Positions 22,451 through 33,939 of a DNA stretch of 64,000 nucleotides are shown here, piece by piece. Within the stretch, counting starts at the first letter, position 1. The number at the start of each line of letters is the position of its first letter. The notes under the pieces were generated by a model. That model was not told the origin of the DNA and ran no database searches. It worked only from the letters and a program-made list of their open reading frames with translations. The stretch is taken from NCBI RefSeq assembly GCF_022376445.1, contig NW_025954969.1, positions 558,001 through 622,000 on the forward strand. The letters are read 5' to 3'. The DNA comes from Fomitopsis serialis. Its lineage: Eukaryota; Basidiomycota; Agaricomycetes; Polyporales; Fomitopsidaceae. The position numbers were made by a program, and so were the translations under genes.

Positions 22451-25400
22451 GCACGAGTGGCGAGATGAGGGAAGGGGGCAGGTCGCGCGGTGGAGCGTGG
22501 TAAGAAGCACTTATAGGTTGTTGTATTGTGTTACGGCAGCTTGCGGCTCCAATTGGATAAACAGTTTACGTAATACAAGTAGAACCTTCCGCCCGCCGTT
22601 CTATCGCTTCCCAGAAACTGCCCGACCACAATCTGATTCTAATTTCAGCAGCTCCTCCAGGTCGCCGTCTCTGGCGGGTCCGCGTCGCCGCCGTCCGCGG
22701 TCCCGCTGGTCTCCGGCGAGCGGTCGCGGCCTCTCTGGGGAGACGGCGGCGGTCAGTGGACACCGCGCCCCGCCCCCGCCCCCCAGGCGCCGGAGACAAC
22801 AATGGATGGGAGCCCCAAACGGCTCCTTCCGTGGCCGTGGCGTGTCCTCCGCCTAGCCCTCCTTCGGGCTTGGGCGCCACATTTTATTCAGTCCATTTCA
22901 AACCCCTGCCCGAACCAATGGCAGGTTTCCCCGACATCTGATCCCAGTAGGCTTCTCGAGTTTCACACCATTCCGCACGCGGCAGCTCGCAGGGGCCCCG
23001 GAACTTGCGCCTGCCTTTCCAGGCCATCGCAGTGGCACCGATACGCCTCCGTCCCCGCGCAATTCATATCGCACATGCCCCTCTCCGCCGCCCTGTGCAT
23101 GCTTCTGCCCTGATGAGGCATGTCTTCGCGATCGTCGTCGCCCACATCGAGCAGGTCCTCTCCATCGCGGCGATGCCTTCGGGACGGCGCGTCGGAACTC
23201 CACGCCTGAGAACCCGACGGCGTCCCAACCTTGTCTTCCTTATTTCGGTGCCCTCGCCGCCTCCAGCCAGCGAAGCTCAGACTGCACATCCTTCGCCCCC
23301 TCCTTCGGCCGCTCGCGACACCCGTCCCCGCACCCAATGCCACCTGCGTCACCCCTCGCGACCTTGTCTTCTCGTGCCTTAGATGTACAGTATTGTATAT
23401 GATGGAGCCGCCTCTCCATTCCCCCTGGGAATGCAGGATCCGTTCGCGATAATCACCAAAAGCCCCAGCAACAGAATCAAACTGTATCCGGCGGTCCCTG
23501 CGGTTTGGCATATTCCTGTCAAGCGACGAGCATCCCAATATCAGCCGCCCTATGGGACCCCGTTTTCGGCAGCACATGACGGTCCTTCGCGGCCACTCTA
23601 TTATTTGGCATCTCACCGCTGTCCCTGCACAGGAGCGATCCCATCAATCAGTAGGCCCTGGTGGCTATAGTGCCTCTGACTCATGGCTGCGTAGTCCCAC
23701 TATACGTGTTCATCACGAAGCTTGTCCCTCGTGTACCGCACGCTCTCGCGGCTGCAGGTCCACCGAAGACCTTCCAGGACATTATGGAACCTCTGCGCTC
23801 GGCCGTATCCGGTAGGTCAAGGCGGTGCGTGTACGGCATTCCCATTATTCTCCGCCTTGCTGGGCTGCACACCTTCCTTATGGCACATCCCATACCCATG
23901 GCGTGTACCGCCTCCTCCGATCGCGCTATCGAGTATCTCTCCCTTCCCCTACGCGTCCGCAATTGTGGTGTGCGAGAACAATGCGCTCCGCTTAGCTGAT
24001 AGCGGCGATCGACAGGAACGCTGGACGCTGGCAGGCAGGCTATTGTCCCGCGAGGTGGGTGCGCGTCGCGTGCACGCCACGAAGCGAGCCGCCTCGTCCA
24101 ATCGACGCGCCCCCACCTCCTGGACGATCCAAGACCCTGCTGGGCTGCATTGGCTCGGGGAACGTGGTACAACCGTTCACATTGCTAAATGGAGTAAGTG
24201 CGAGCACCGCTTTCGTACCGAGCTACTGCACTACCGAATGTCCTCGCAGAATGGCCAATCGTGTACCGCAAGTTAGTGTCTCGTCGCAACCCCATCGAGA
24301 GGACGTCCGACTTGTCGATGATTTATCCACCTCAAATAGAAATATCGAGCACCGTCCACGTATTGGACGCTTACTAAACGCTGGTCGGAGTCCTGTCTAG
24401 GCTTTAGACCCTGCAACGGCATAAAAATTCATAGCCAGCTCGAGGCGTCCCAAATTCCCAGCCTACCGCGAGTGACCAGGCCGTCGGTCCCGCAGACAGT
24501 TGACCGTGCTCACACGCGCGCAGCATTCTCCCGCGCGGTCCTCCGCATTTTTCGGTGAGCTCCTATGATGTTCTCGCTGTGATGCGGCTGGACCGCTTGG
24601 TAGCGCCCAATGGGGCCGTGTTGATCACCAAGCCAGAAGGAAGAGATACACGAGCCTACGAGGCGTCCTGCCACCCAAACGTCACGCCCAGATACCGCCG
24701 CCACATCATCTACGCGCCCACGTAGATGCGGCATCAAGGCCCGTCAACCCGCCCAACCGCTGGACGGTCGATGACTTACATCCATCGCCAACGGCCTGTG
24801 TTCCGGCTGTGCAGTCTGACCGAATATCAGGAATTTTGCTGAACCTACCGGCGCTCGTGCCCAGTTGGCGGAGCTTGAACCAGGCCACCGTCCACTGTGT
24901 TCGAGCGGCTCTGGAGCGTATGTGGCCGGTGACATGTGCGTGTATCCCCTCTTCAACGGTCAACGACGCAGGGCCATACAACGCCGCCAGAGCCGATGGG
25001 CGTCTCAGCTTGGATCGGCGGCGTGATGTCTGTCAGTGTATTTCCTTTGATATTTAGTTCTCTAGTTGATTTGCGTGTATTCAGGCGCAGAACTAGGCCG
25101 CAGAAGCCCAGAAGACGGAGAAAGCCCGTAGCTCCGGCCTATCTCGGTCGGTACCTACTGGATAGCTCGAAAGCTGCTCCGTCACTTCTGCTGCCACCCA
25201 CGCAGACTCTGGACGAGGCCGGAAGTTCCCTGCGAAGTGCTGAAGTGCTGGTGCGTGTATAGTTGATTATGAAATATACTTGCAAGACGCAAGACATCCT
25301 GTCTATACCCCCGTGGAGGTATCTGCTGTGGGAGAGACCGTCTGGCTTCGCCGCGAGCTTACAGAGCACGCTTGTGGAACAGAGGTGTCCGTTCTCTTCT

Positions 25401-27586
25401 ACTACCGTTCTGTAGCCGCAAGCCGGCTGCGGCTCAGTCACGCGGTATCTTCAATTCTACTGATGTCAGTACTTCTAGCCTCGGTGGAATGGCCGGTGTC
25501 CATGATACAGTCGTCCACCTCCTCGTGCAGAAGCGGTTGAAATTGGTGTATGTATTGTGCATGTTTCTCATGGACTCACGGATCGATTTCTAGGACTCAG
25601 GTGTCGCGTCGAGAAGCCTTGTTCGTGCTGGCCCCTGCCCACGGTGACTACCGTCTACTATCAGCCCGCTCGTGGCTAGTCAGTAACCACACACCTTCAC
25701 CTCCCACCACGACGCCACGGGATCAGCAATGGAGCACGCATAGCGCGCTATCTAGCCGGCGCTGCCCCTCCAGGTGCAGATGAATATCTGAATCCACAGC
25801 GGTGGGCTCGCCTGGTTTCCACGCGGCAACGTGGAACTCAAGCCGATCCCTCGCTCACGTCTCGTGTATCTGATACGAGCATGGCATGCAGCCTGCAAGC
25901 TACTCTCCACCCGACGGACATGAAGCATACCGCTTCGGCTATCCGCCTCGCTGGGTTATGGGCGCTCTATGGACACGCGGCCACGCAGCCGCGCCCGCAT
26001 CAGTTGGATCGCAGTCGGACGCCGCGCGCTGTCACCAGGACATACTGTCCATGCTCGCGCACGCAATGTTCTGTCCGGCGGTGTTACGAGGCAGGAATGG
26101 CAAGACAGGGGATGATCACCGTCCGAAAATGCAAGCGTTATTCGGTGAGATGTACCCGCGGTTGTCAACGATATGGAACTGTGACGGCGCTGTGGGTCTT
26201 CCGCGACCACACAATTGCGGAGCCGGTGTTTTAACTCCCTTGAGGAATGTTCAATTGCACGTTACCTCATTTATCTCTTTCATAGCGCTGTTCAGTTGGT
26301 GGTCGAGAGCATGCAGTTTGCGCTCAATCTTTGTTCGCCATTGGACATCAACCGGTGAGTCCGAACAGTGGATTCAATGGCACGGATTTATTTCTGCCGA
26401 CGCGATCTTAGATTCACATCTGGCCAGACAGTCTAGTAACCGCCACGGCCGTCTGGCCGCTGGTTCTCGGCGTCGCTACAATTCACTTGCAGAAGCCCGC
26501 CATTGGTATGGCGACCGCTCTTCTATCCGTTGCCATGGCATACTTGGCCTGGCCATATAGACCAGGAGCCCTCTGCCAATGCATCTGTCCCAGCACAGCG
26601 AACTGTCTGCCAGATGTCTCTCATGCAAGATGTCGAGCAACCTGTCACGCAGCGCACGACCGGACGACGTCGCGCGCATAACCTCGCCATGTCAACTGAA
26701 CCCTCCCGAACGTTTAGCATACGGGGGCACGCTTTGAGGTCGCTTGGTCCTTCTCGTTTTTGCCGGCTTCGATGGGCCAGCCGGGGTCTTTGTTGGTCGC
26801 ATTTTAGACTTGAAGTATGGCGGTCCGTCACTGCTGCCTTCTTCTGCTCCGTCAGTGTCAACTTTGGTCAGCTAGCGATTGCAACGTGTCGTTGAACACT
26901 GATAATAGGGATATTACGGAGGAATCAATCGGTCAGTGTACAACAATGATCTCTTCGCTATATTTTGCGAATCGATGTCGCGACGCCGAAAATGCCGTCC
27001 GGTGCGACCCATCTAGAAGGACAACTCTGCTACGAAGGTACCCCATTCAGAAGCAAGCTCGAGACGTGGATTCTAAACGCATCTGCTCGTCATCTGTAGG
27101 CTCCCACTATCTCAACTCGAGCATTGGTCATTTGCATTAGCTGATGAGGTCAGCGTGCTATTCAAATTCGCTACCGACCAAACTTCCTGTCCGCACAAAC
27201 GCGCTCAGCCCGCTACAGATGAGACTTCCATAATTCCATCATTGCGGGAAGGTGCAACTCATGCATACCATTTTACGGTCTGACATCACTGGATGGCAGC
27301 GTAGTCCCCACGCTGACAGCCTACTATGGGCGACTGCCAAGCGGACGACGACGAGGTGGTATACATGTACACAGATTGACCAGTATACTGTTGCGACGAC
27401 CAGTGGACATTCTTGTTTCATGGGCGGGCTGTCAGTGTCACTGGAGCATGCAACACGTTCTGCCCAATGAAATTCGACCGAGTTATGGCGCCTCCCTCTC
27501 GGCACGAGTACACCAGCAGCGTACTTGAGCTCAGAGTCGTTCTGCCATCCTGCCCAAACTTCGCCGCACAAAAAAGCATAAAAACC
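22451..27586. other. 5 kb gene-poor stretch
   Basis: No convincing gene on either strand. Open frames are many but short and do not share motifs or join at plausible introns. A few hydrophobic stretches occur (for example around 26487-26570 on the plus strand), which could be remnants of a decayed membrane-protein gene. I could not assemble one. No terminal repeats or other mobile-element boundaries were found. Confidence 0.45.
27570..27584 (-). terminator. RNA polymerase III terminator of tRNA-Thr
   Basis: Read on the minus strand, the tRNA is followed within 2 bases by a run of five T (27584-27580) and then six T (27575-27570). Runs of four or more T are the standard polymerase III stop signal, and the pair gives a backup. 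Confidence 0.8.
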
Positions 27587-27684
27587 TTCCTCCAAGCCGA
27601 TTTGAACGACTGACCTCGTCATCGCGGTCACGTGATCGTGAGAACAATACTAGTGACGCGCTCTACCAACTGAGCTATGAAGGA
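27587..27684 (-). tRNA. tRNA-Thr (anticodon AGT) with intron
   Basis: A full cloverleaf can be folded. The 7-bp acceptor stem is TCCTTCA with TGGAGGA (one G-U), and the discriminator is A. The D arm is GCTC/GAGC with loop AGTTGGTA. The anticodon stem CGTCA/TGACG carries loop CT-AGT-A. The T arm is AGTCG/CGGCT around TTCAAAT. About 25 nt between the base after the anticodon and the last loop base is an intron at the canonical position (after base 37). The AGT anticodon would be read as IGU and decode threonine ACU/ACC/ACA. Internal promoter boxes A (around AGTTGGTA) and B (GTTCAAATC) are present. The tRNA points away from the bHLH gene, whose start codon is 98 bp from its 5' end. Confidence 0.88.
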
Positions 27685-27781
27685 GTTACTGGGGGAAGCA
27701 TTAAAATACATATCACATGCTCGAGGATCTTGGGATGATGCCCCTATGGTGGCGGGAGTGATGGGTGTGCTCTGTGCCACC

Positions 27782-29945
27782 ATGAGTGCGGATTCTGGGA
27801 TGCCGCACCAGCAGCAGAAGGACATCATCCAGTCCTTCTTCCAGTTCGACGCTGCGCGGGATGCCGCAGAGCGCTTCTACAGTCGCTCCTCCGGTCCTCA
27901 GACGCCTGGGAATTTCTCATCTCAGCCGTCTCTGCCTCCGATGCCCACTGGCATGCATTTCGGCTCAGATGCCCTTCAGCATATGATGCCTTCCATGGAC
28001 ACGTCAGCACAGCAACAAGGTGTCCAACAGTCGTCCCAGCCCACGCCACAAGCCTTGCTCGAGCAACAGTTTCGGCTCAACCAGCTGCAGCAACTCCAGC
28101 AGCTCCAAAACCAGATTTTCCAGCAGCAGGTAAGCCGCACATCCTCAGCTGTTCGCCGTCGCCCCGACCTTGTGCCCCACCTCTAATCTCGGCACTATGT
28201 CGCACATACATCTAATCTCGGTCGTCATCAGCTGGAGCTTCTGAGCAGTCAAAATGCGTTTGGGGGAGGACAGACACTTGCGGGACAGGCAATGGGAGAT
28301 CGGCAGCGGGAGCAACAGCAGTATGGTCTTCCAACACCAGGTGCGTCTCCCGATCTTTCCGTTGGCTCCAGTACCGACCGACCACCCGTCAGGACCGTCC
28401 GGTGAACTGCGCGCACAACAGAGTCCCGACTTCGTCTCTCCTCTACTCTTGCAGTCCGGCGCTGGCCTGTCCACCATGGCCCAGCAGCCACATTCCTCTC
28501 GCCCGATGTCTGTAACATTCCCGGCTTCCTCTCCCAATCGCACCAGATGATACCGTCTGGGCCGCATTCCGCGCCGCCCACATCGCCTTCGAGATCAGCC
28601 ACCGCTCTCCATGCCTTCGGGCTCGTCAGGCGCGGACCACGACTTCAACGACATCTCGCCACTGACCAGCCCCTGGCTTGGACCCTTCAACAATGCACAG
28701 GCGATGCAGGGCTCGAGCGGGAGGGGAGTGCTGCGGGTCTCAAACGGCGAGGAGCATCTTCTAGTGGAGACGAGGAGACGTCCGTACCCAGGCCTTCCCG
28801 GAAGCGGCAGTCTTCTATTAGGGCCGCTGCTCGACCCGGCCCCAACGCCCAGCAGAAACGCACGTCCATGCGGGGGTCGCGGTCAGCGAATTCGACGCCG
28901 TTGTTCAACGGAATGGCACGGCAGGCATGGGCCTGGACATGTCGATATGAATGAACTGCCAGGCGACTCACCGTCGCCGATCGAGCTGCCCCCTATGCCG
29001 CCTCCGGCGCACCCGCCTCAGCCGCCCTCGTCGTTCGATCGTGAGATGACGTCCGCCACCACGAGTGCCTCCGCCATGGGCGTGCCATCCAACGGTGCGG
29101 CGTCCGCCCCCGCGATGACGCCGGTGACCCCGGCCAGTATCATGAATCTGGGCAGACTTGGAATCAACTCCGGTCTCGCTCCCCGAGCGGCGCGCAAGAT
29201 CAGGGTGCCACCAAGAAGAAAGACGGCAGCGGTAGGGCAAGGGCGTCGAGCAAGTCCGCTAACTTCGCCGAGCCGGGGCGGACGACCAGGTCGGCCGACA
29301 AGTCTACGAGCGTCCCGCTCGTCAGTCCGAGCCTCAAGCCAATTCGTCCAGGTCAGTGCTTCCATTTTGTGGTTATATACACAGCCGCTCAATTACCACA
29401 CTTCAGCCGGAAATCAGGCAGTCGTTTCTACGAGCCCTTCTCCGTCGACGACGCAGCCCATCGTCCAGTTCCGCAAGTCGTCGCACAAGGCCGCCGAGCA
29501 AAAGCGGCGCGACTCGCTCAAGACCACCTTCGACGACCTGCGCCTTTTACTCCCGCCCATCCCGCTGCCCGCCGAGGACGAGCCGATCCTCCCGGGCGCG
29601 ATGCCACCGCGCGGCCCGCCGAAGGGCAACTCAGAGGGCCCGAACCGCGCCGTGAGCAAGCTGCAGCTGCTCCGGTGCGGCAACGAGTACATCAAGATCC
29701 TCAAGGGCCGCGTCGACCGGCGCGACGAGGAGATCGAGCGCCTCCGCAGCGAGGTGGCGCGCCTCAGGCTGGTCGTGGGCCCGGAGGCGGAGAACGGCGA
29801 GGAGGAGGTTGATTTGGAGAGGGATGTGGACGCGGTGGAGGCGGCGGGAGGCGGGGTGGGCCTCCTGCTCGGCCGCGCGTACCATGGCCGCGAGGGCTCC
29901 CTGGCGGAGGTCGAGGAGGCAGATGAGGAGGGCGGAGACTCATAG
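27782..29945 (+). CDS. bHLH transcription factor
   Basis: Basic helix-loop-helix DNA-binding protein. Exon 1 (27782-28129) starts 'MSADSGMPHQQQKDIIQSFF' and ends in a Gln-rich stretch. Exon 2 is about 28231-28339, exon 3 about 28454-29351 and exon 4 29406-29945. The last exon holds the domain: basic region 'KSSHKAAEQKRRDSLKTTFD' with the His, Glu, Arg positions of E-box (CANNTG) binders. Helix 1 is followed by a long Pro-rich loop of about 40 residues, then helix 2 'AVSKLQLLRCGNEYIKILKG' and a leucine-repeat coil 'RDEEIERLRSEVARLRLVVG'. An acidic tail follows. In exon 3 the plausible protein (for example 'SGADHDFNDISPLTSPWLGP' and 'SSGDEETSVPRPSRKRQSS') moves between all three frames, so several single bases seem to be missing between about 28560 and 29250. 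Target genes unknown. Confidence 0.82.
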
Positions 29946-31151
29946 CTCCCAATGAACTTATGATATCAGTTATTTCGGGTTTTTGAATGGTCGAGTGTCG
30001 GCAGATATACCAGATACATACGTAGAAAGACATGTTGTAGAATACGAGACAATGAATGGGCATTGAGGTTGACGAAAAATTAGATGGTCAGCGCCAAGTC
30101 AGCGCTGCAACCTGGTTGACGCCATCACCTCCGCGGCGCAATAAGTAAATAGGGTGCGCACTGCCTATTTTCACCAAGAGATTGCTGACTGTCTTACAGG
30201 ACGTCTGCGCACCGTGCCGACTTAGCGCGCAGGTACAATTTACGGTGCGCGTCACGGCTATGATGGGGACAGCTTGCCGCAGGGTCGTGGATGCCTCGAC
30301 CTCCATCCTCCGTTCATTCTGCCGATTAGGAGTGACGCTCAGCGATTTACATATTACGAAGCTGGCAACACCAAAACGCAGTCGCTGCCTCCTAGGTCCA
30401 TTTTCTGTCGCTGATCAGCTCGCAGTACCATGTTAAACTAGTCTCAGTCCCGCTACAAGACAGCACAAGACATCCGCTGGGTAATTCAATCATGAGGATC
30501 AAGGATGGAGGTGCTATCATCATTCCCTGGAGGTACCTCAGGCCTCAGGCTTCTGCCAGTGAGCAAGACTCGGAGCAAGGTCCGAGTCCTGAATACGCGA
30601 ATGCTACCCAACTGAGTACTTCACATCAGGGATCCGCATAATGAGCTGCCAATGAAGCGCAGGTTTTTGTCTCTGTTGCATTTGATTTTATGCTGCGAGT
30701 TTCTTTCGTCACATTTTCAATGCTGCAATGCCAGTGCGTCGCAGCAGGCCATGTCAATAAAATTCCGGAAGCTACGGTCGATATATCACCACGCAGCTTG
30801 CGCCGAACGCACGGCGGTGACCGTATACACGCCTGTTCGCCTGCGGGCGTGGTGTATTGGTACGGCAAATATTGCCTTTTCCCCTGACTACGAACACCGG
30901 AGAAAGACATACAGCGAGGCGGGAGGATCGCGCACAGATCTCGATTGCGGAAAGTGATCGCCATCTCGGATCTGACAAATGGGCGTGCCTGGCAGGAACG
31001 TGATCCAGACGCCCATAACCGCCGGCGCCACAACGCCCGACGTGGGCGGACAAGATAAGGCGGAGCGTCCTGCCACACGCGAGTCGGGACCTGACCTCCT
31101 TTTTGTCCCAGACTCTCTCTTCCTTCCTCCACGACTCCAGTATCTGCGAGT
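29946..31151. other. Intergenic, no gene recognised
   Basis: About 1.2 kb with no motif-bearing frame. A perfect 8-bp inverted repeat with 6-nt loop sits at 30567-30588. The right end is the promoter of the small membrane protein at 31152. Confidence 0.5.
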
Positions 31152-31848
31152 ATGTCTCAACCGCCGCAAGGGATTCGCGTGAACCACCCGCTGTAAGTGT
31201 CACTGCGAACAGTCAGGTTCAGGAGATATTGAACTGGGGGACTGGGCAGGTCGGTGGTGTTCCTCCTGCATATTGCGCTGGAGGCACCCATTGCTGTCAT
31301 GGGCCTATGGAGTCCTATCAGTCTACCGTTTGTCCAGCTGACGAACACCACGCTGGTGATCTTGAAGGTACGCGTATTCGCTCCTCCAGACATTTGCTAG
31401 GAATCTAACTGCGGCGTCGCAGATGTACTCGGCAATGGTGGCAGGCTTCTGCCTTGCTGCTCTGCTCGTGTTCTCTCTTCCAGGTGCGTCATCTCTGGCT
31501 TCCCCAGGACATATCGGAGCTCAGACAAATTAAACCTACAGAGTTCCTCCCTGGAAAGCGCGCCTTTGGCATGGGACTGTGTTTCTACCACGTCACTTGC
31601 TCGACCATCCTCTTCAACGCACCACGCTTCATACCCCATACCTTTGGTGTCTTCGCAGAGTCGTACGTTGTTCGCCCATCTGCAATCTTGCATTCATCTC
31701 ACTGCCTCCCACCGCCGTGCTGTGCAGCCGTCGTGCAACACCGGAAGTTGTCTGGGGAACCCTGCACGGTATCGTCGGTCTCACGCTCGCGTTTTGGTGG
31801 CAGGCTACTGTCGGTATGGCGGCGGCAGCCCGCCCGAAGACGCAATGA
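31152..31848 (+). CDS. Small four-helix membrane protein, unknown
   Basis: I do not recognise the family. Four exons fit cleanly in phase: about 31152-31192, 31251-31365, 31424-31480 and two further segments ending at 31848, giving roughly 150 residues. It begins 'MSQPPQGIRVNHPL' and has four hydrophobic segments: 'SVVFLLHIALEAPIAVMGLW', 'YSAMVAGFCLAALLVFSLPE', 'GMGLCFYHVTCSTILFNAPR' and 'WGTLHGIVGLTLAFWWQATV'. The tail 'AAAARPKTQ' is short and basic. Such spacing fits a compact four-pass membrane protein with both ends on the same side. The intron phases agree at every junction, which is good evidence that the gene is real and not shifted. The function is unknown. Confidence 0.7.
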
Positions 31849-32558
31849 TCTCGTCTACGAACTACCTTGGTACACACTGGAAACAAGACGCGTTGTTCGT
31901 CGCGCGAACATGTTACGGACATTCTACGAGGCATGTTTTATAAGCGTGCATGAGCCAAACACTACGCATGATCATTATCTGTAAGCTACATGTTCTGTGT
32001 CTGTACCTGCCGAGTGTACACCGTCGTGATATGAAGCGAACATCGCAAGCACATGATAACTGTTCTTGCAATGTTCCGAGCACAACCACCGGGGGCATGT
32101 TTGGAGGACAGACATGGCCTGATCATCACATGCACATTGGGCATGTTCGAGATGCAAACAGAAGTTTTGTCCGTGCGATGTGTTGTTCTCCGAACATCTC
32201 AGAAACATGGCATGGTCGTGCGATGTCCTGAGGGATAACATCGAGGGAACCTTCACAATTCTTACGATGTCCATATAATGACCGAACTCCTGTCAACGCG
32301 CCCTGCCTCCCCCCCGGGTGATACGCCCGTCAACGACACTGTGTACTCCAGAGCGGCAAGCAAAAAGCGATGTTGTTTGCATAGTGGACGAGTAGTGTAC
32401 AAAGATGACGACTAACAGCAACGACGAGCCGGAGGAAAGCACAAGGGATGGAGACGTGGCGTGAGTTTGCGTGACATCATAACCGAGTCGAGAGAGCCAG
32501 AGTGTGGTATAGCAGGGGGAGGCGTACGACGGATACTCGAGAGTGTAGTCAGCGGGGG
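31849..32558. other. Intergenic with dense CATG motif
   Basis: No gene seen. Between 31909 and 32216 the tetramer CATG occurs about 12 times, often as GAACATG or CATGTT, where about one is expected by chance. The remainder is the 3' flank of the Yra1-like gene. Confidence 0.5.
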
Positions 32559-33510
32559 TCATACGGTATCCGTGCTCGCCCGGTAGTCCTCCATCTCCTG
32601 GTCGAGTTGCTCCGCCGTGACTACCTTCCGCTGTTGCTGCTTTTGAATCCGCTTCGGCCCCTTTTTCGTCCGCAGCTTCGCCTTCGCGTTCCCCGCGAAT
32701 ATTGGCCGTTGGGCTGCTGCAGTTTTCGGGGCAGCTTTCTGGGTGGCCTTCGTGGCCTTCGGTTGTCTGCAGCGTACCGGTGTAGGTTGGTGGAACTCAG
32801 ACGTCAGTATAAGAGGGGGCACTTACGCTGGCGCCTTGGCTGCTGTTCGTTGAGCCCCGGGAGCAGCATGTACGGATTTGGATGTTTGACCTATGCGTTC
32901 GAGCAGTGACAACGACTTCTTCTCGGGCGCGGCGGAGGGTATCTCATTGTCGTCCTTGATGATTTCAATCTTGATCGGTCGACCTGCGCGAATAACCCAA
33001 TGAGTGAGCTTGGCCGAAGATGTCAGATACATAAGACATCATCCGAAATGATATTGGAGAGAATATGATAATTGAGGACGGGATATTGACACTCACGGCC
33101 ATCAACGATCTTTCCATTATACTTCTCCCTCGCAAGGGCCGCGGATTCCGGTTTCCAAATGCGACGACTGCCATGCCCTTACTCTTCCTTGCGAGTTGTA
33201 CACAATGAACGTGTCCTTCACGGGGCCGACCGTCTTCGCGAAGAGTATCTGCACCGGATCGCAGTCCATCAGTGCTCATCCTTTGCCTCCACGTTCTCGG
33301 ACTCGCCATCCTCCCGGTGGCACGCGGGACAGAGGGGAACACGGGCGTACCTCGACTTCGTTCTCGGCCACATCCATCGGGAGCTGGCTGAGCATGATCT
33401 TGCTCCCCTTCGCTGCTGCGGGCCCTGCTCTCTTGCCGTTGGCCGTCGCGCCTGGCGCGGTGCGCCATGCGGGTGGGATTGCGCTTGGTTGCCGAGTAGC
33501 TGTCTCTTTG
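32559..33510 (-). CDS. YRA1: Yra1/ALYREF-type mRNA export factor (RRM)
   Basis: Nuclear RNA-binding adaptor that links splicing/THO to the export receptor Mex67. The central RRM shows 'KIMLSQLPMDVAENEVE' (RNP2 side), 'ILFAKTVGPVKDTFIVYNSQ', 'GKSKGMAVVAF' (RNP1) and 'REKYNGKIVDGR', then 'PIKIEIIKDDNE'. The C-terminus carries 'LDQEMEDYRAS', the UAP56/Sub2-binding motif typical of this family. Exons on the minus strand include about 33270-33098, 32983-32827 and 32766-32559. Near 33186 and 33151 single bases seem to be missing, shifting the RNP1 strand. The N-terminal exon (about 33510-33355) reads 'TANGKRAGPAAAKGSK' before the RRM. The exact start is uncertain and the expected Sub2-binding N-terminal motif was not found. 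The gene diverges from the SNARE gene. Confidence 0.83.
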
Positions 33511-33939
33511 AGTTGTGTAACTGTGCAGGCGTGCGGGTGCTGGGTATGCTTGCATTGCCGGGTGCGTGGAAGGGAGAAAATCGGCGTAGGGGTATGTGGT
33601 GTAGGCGATGGAGGGAGAATGAGAGAGTCGAGGATGATTTTGAGGCCGCAACTTGTCTGTGGCGGGCAGAATAGAGTGGCGGCCTCGCGGCGGTGGCACA
33701 GGCTCGAGAAGCACAGCACGTGCGACGCGTGCCCAGCGTCAGACTCTCCGCGCCCTCACTTGACCGTGTCATTCAGTCTTATACCAGCCTTACCTCCGTT
33801 TCACTTTGCCTCGATATCTTCACCGCTGCGTACTCAATCCGTGCTACAGCACTTGGGCGTGGAAATTCCGTCGCAATACACTCCTTCCACCTATTTACTG
33901 CGCGAACGCGCAACGGGCCGACGCTTAACTCACAGCGAG

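Noticed and set aside
21867..22856. 329-codon plus-strand open frame
   Set aside because: Mostly antisense to the charged protein; Ser runs mirror its Asp and Arg/Glu runs.
28611..29945. 444-codon continuous reading of the bHLH 3' half
   Set aside because: The middle of this frame is Arg/Pro noise and it runs through the intron at 29352-29405. The plausible protein lies in other frames there, so it is not a true continuous exon.
30567..30588. 8-bp stem with 6-nt loop as a terminator or RNA gene, and a nearby D-arm-like stretch
   Set aside because: No full cloverleaf can be built and no transcript end is nearby; probably chance.
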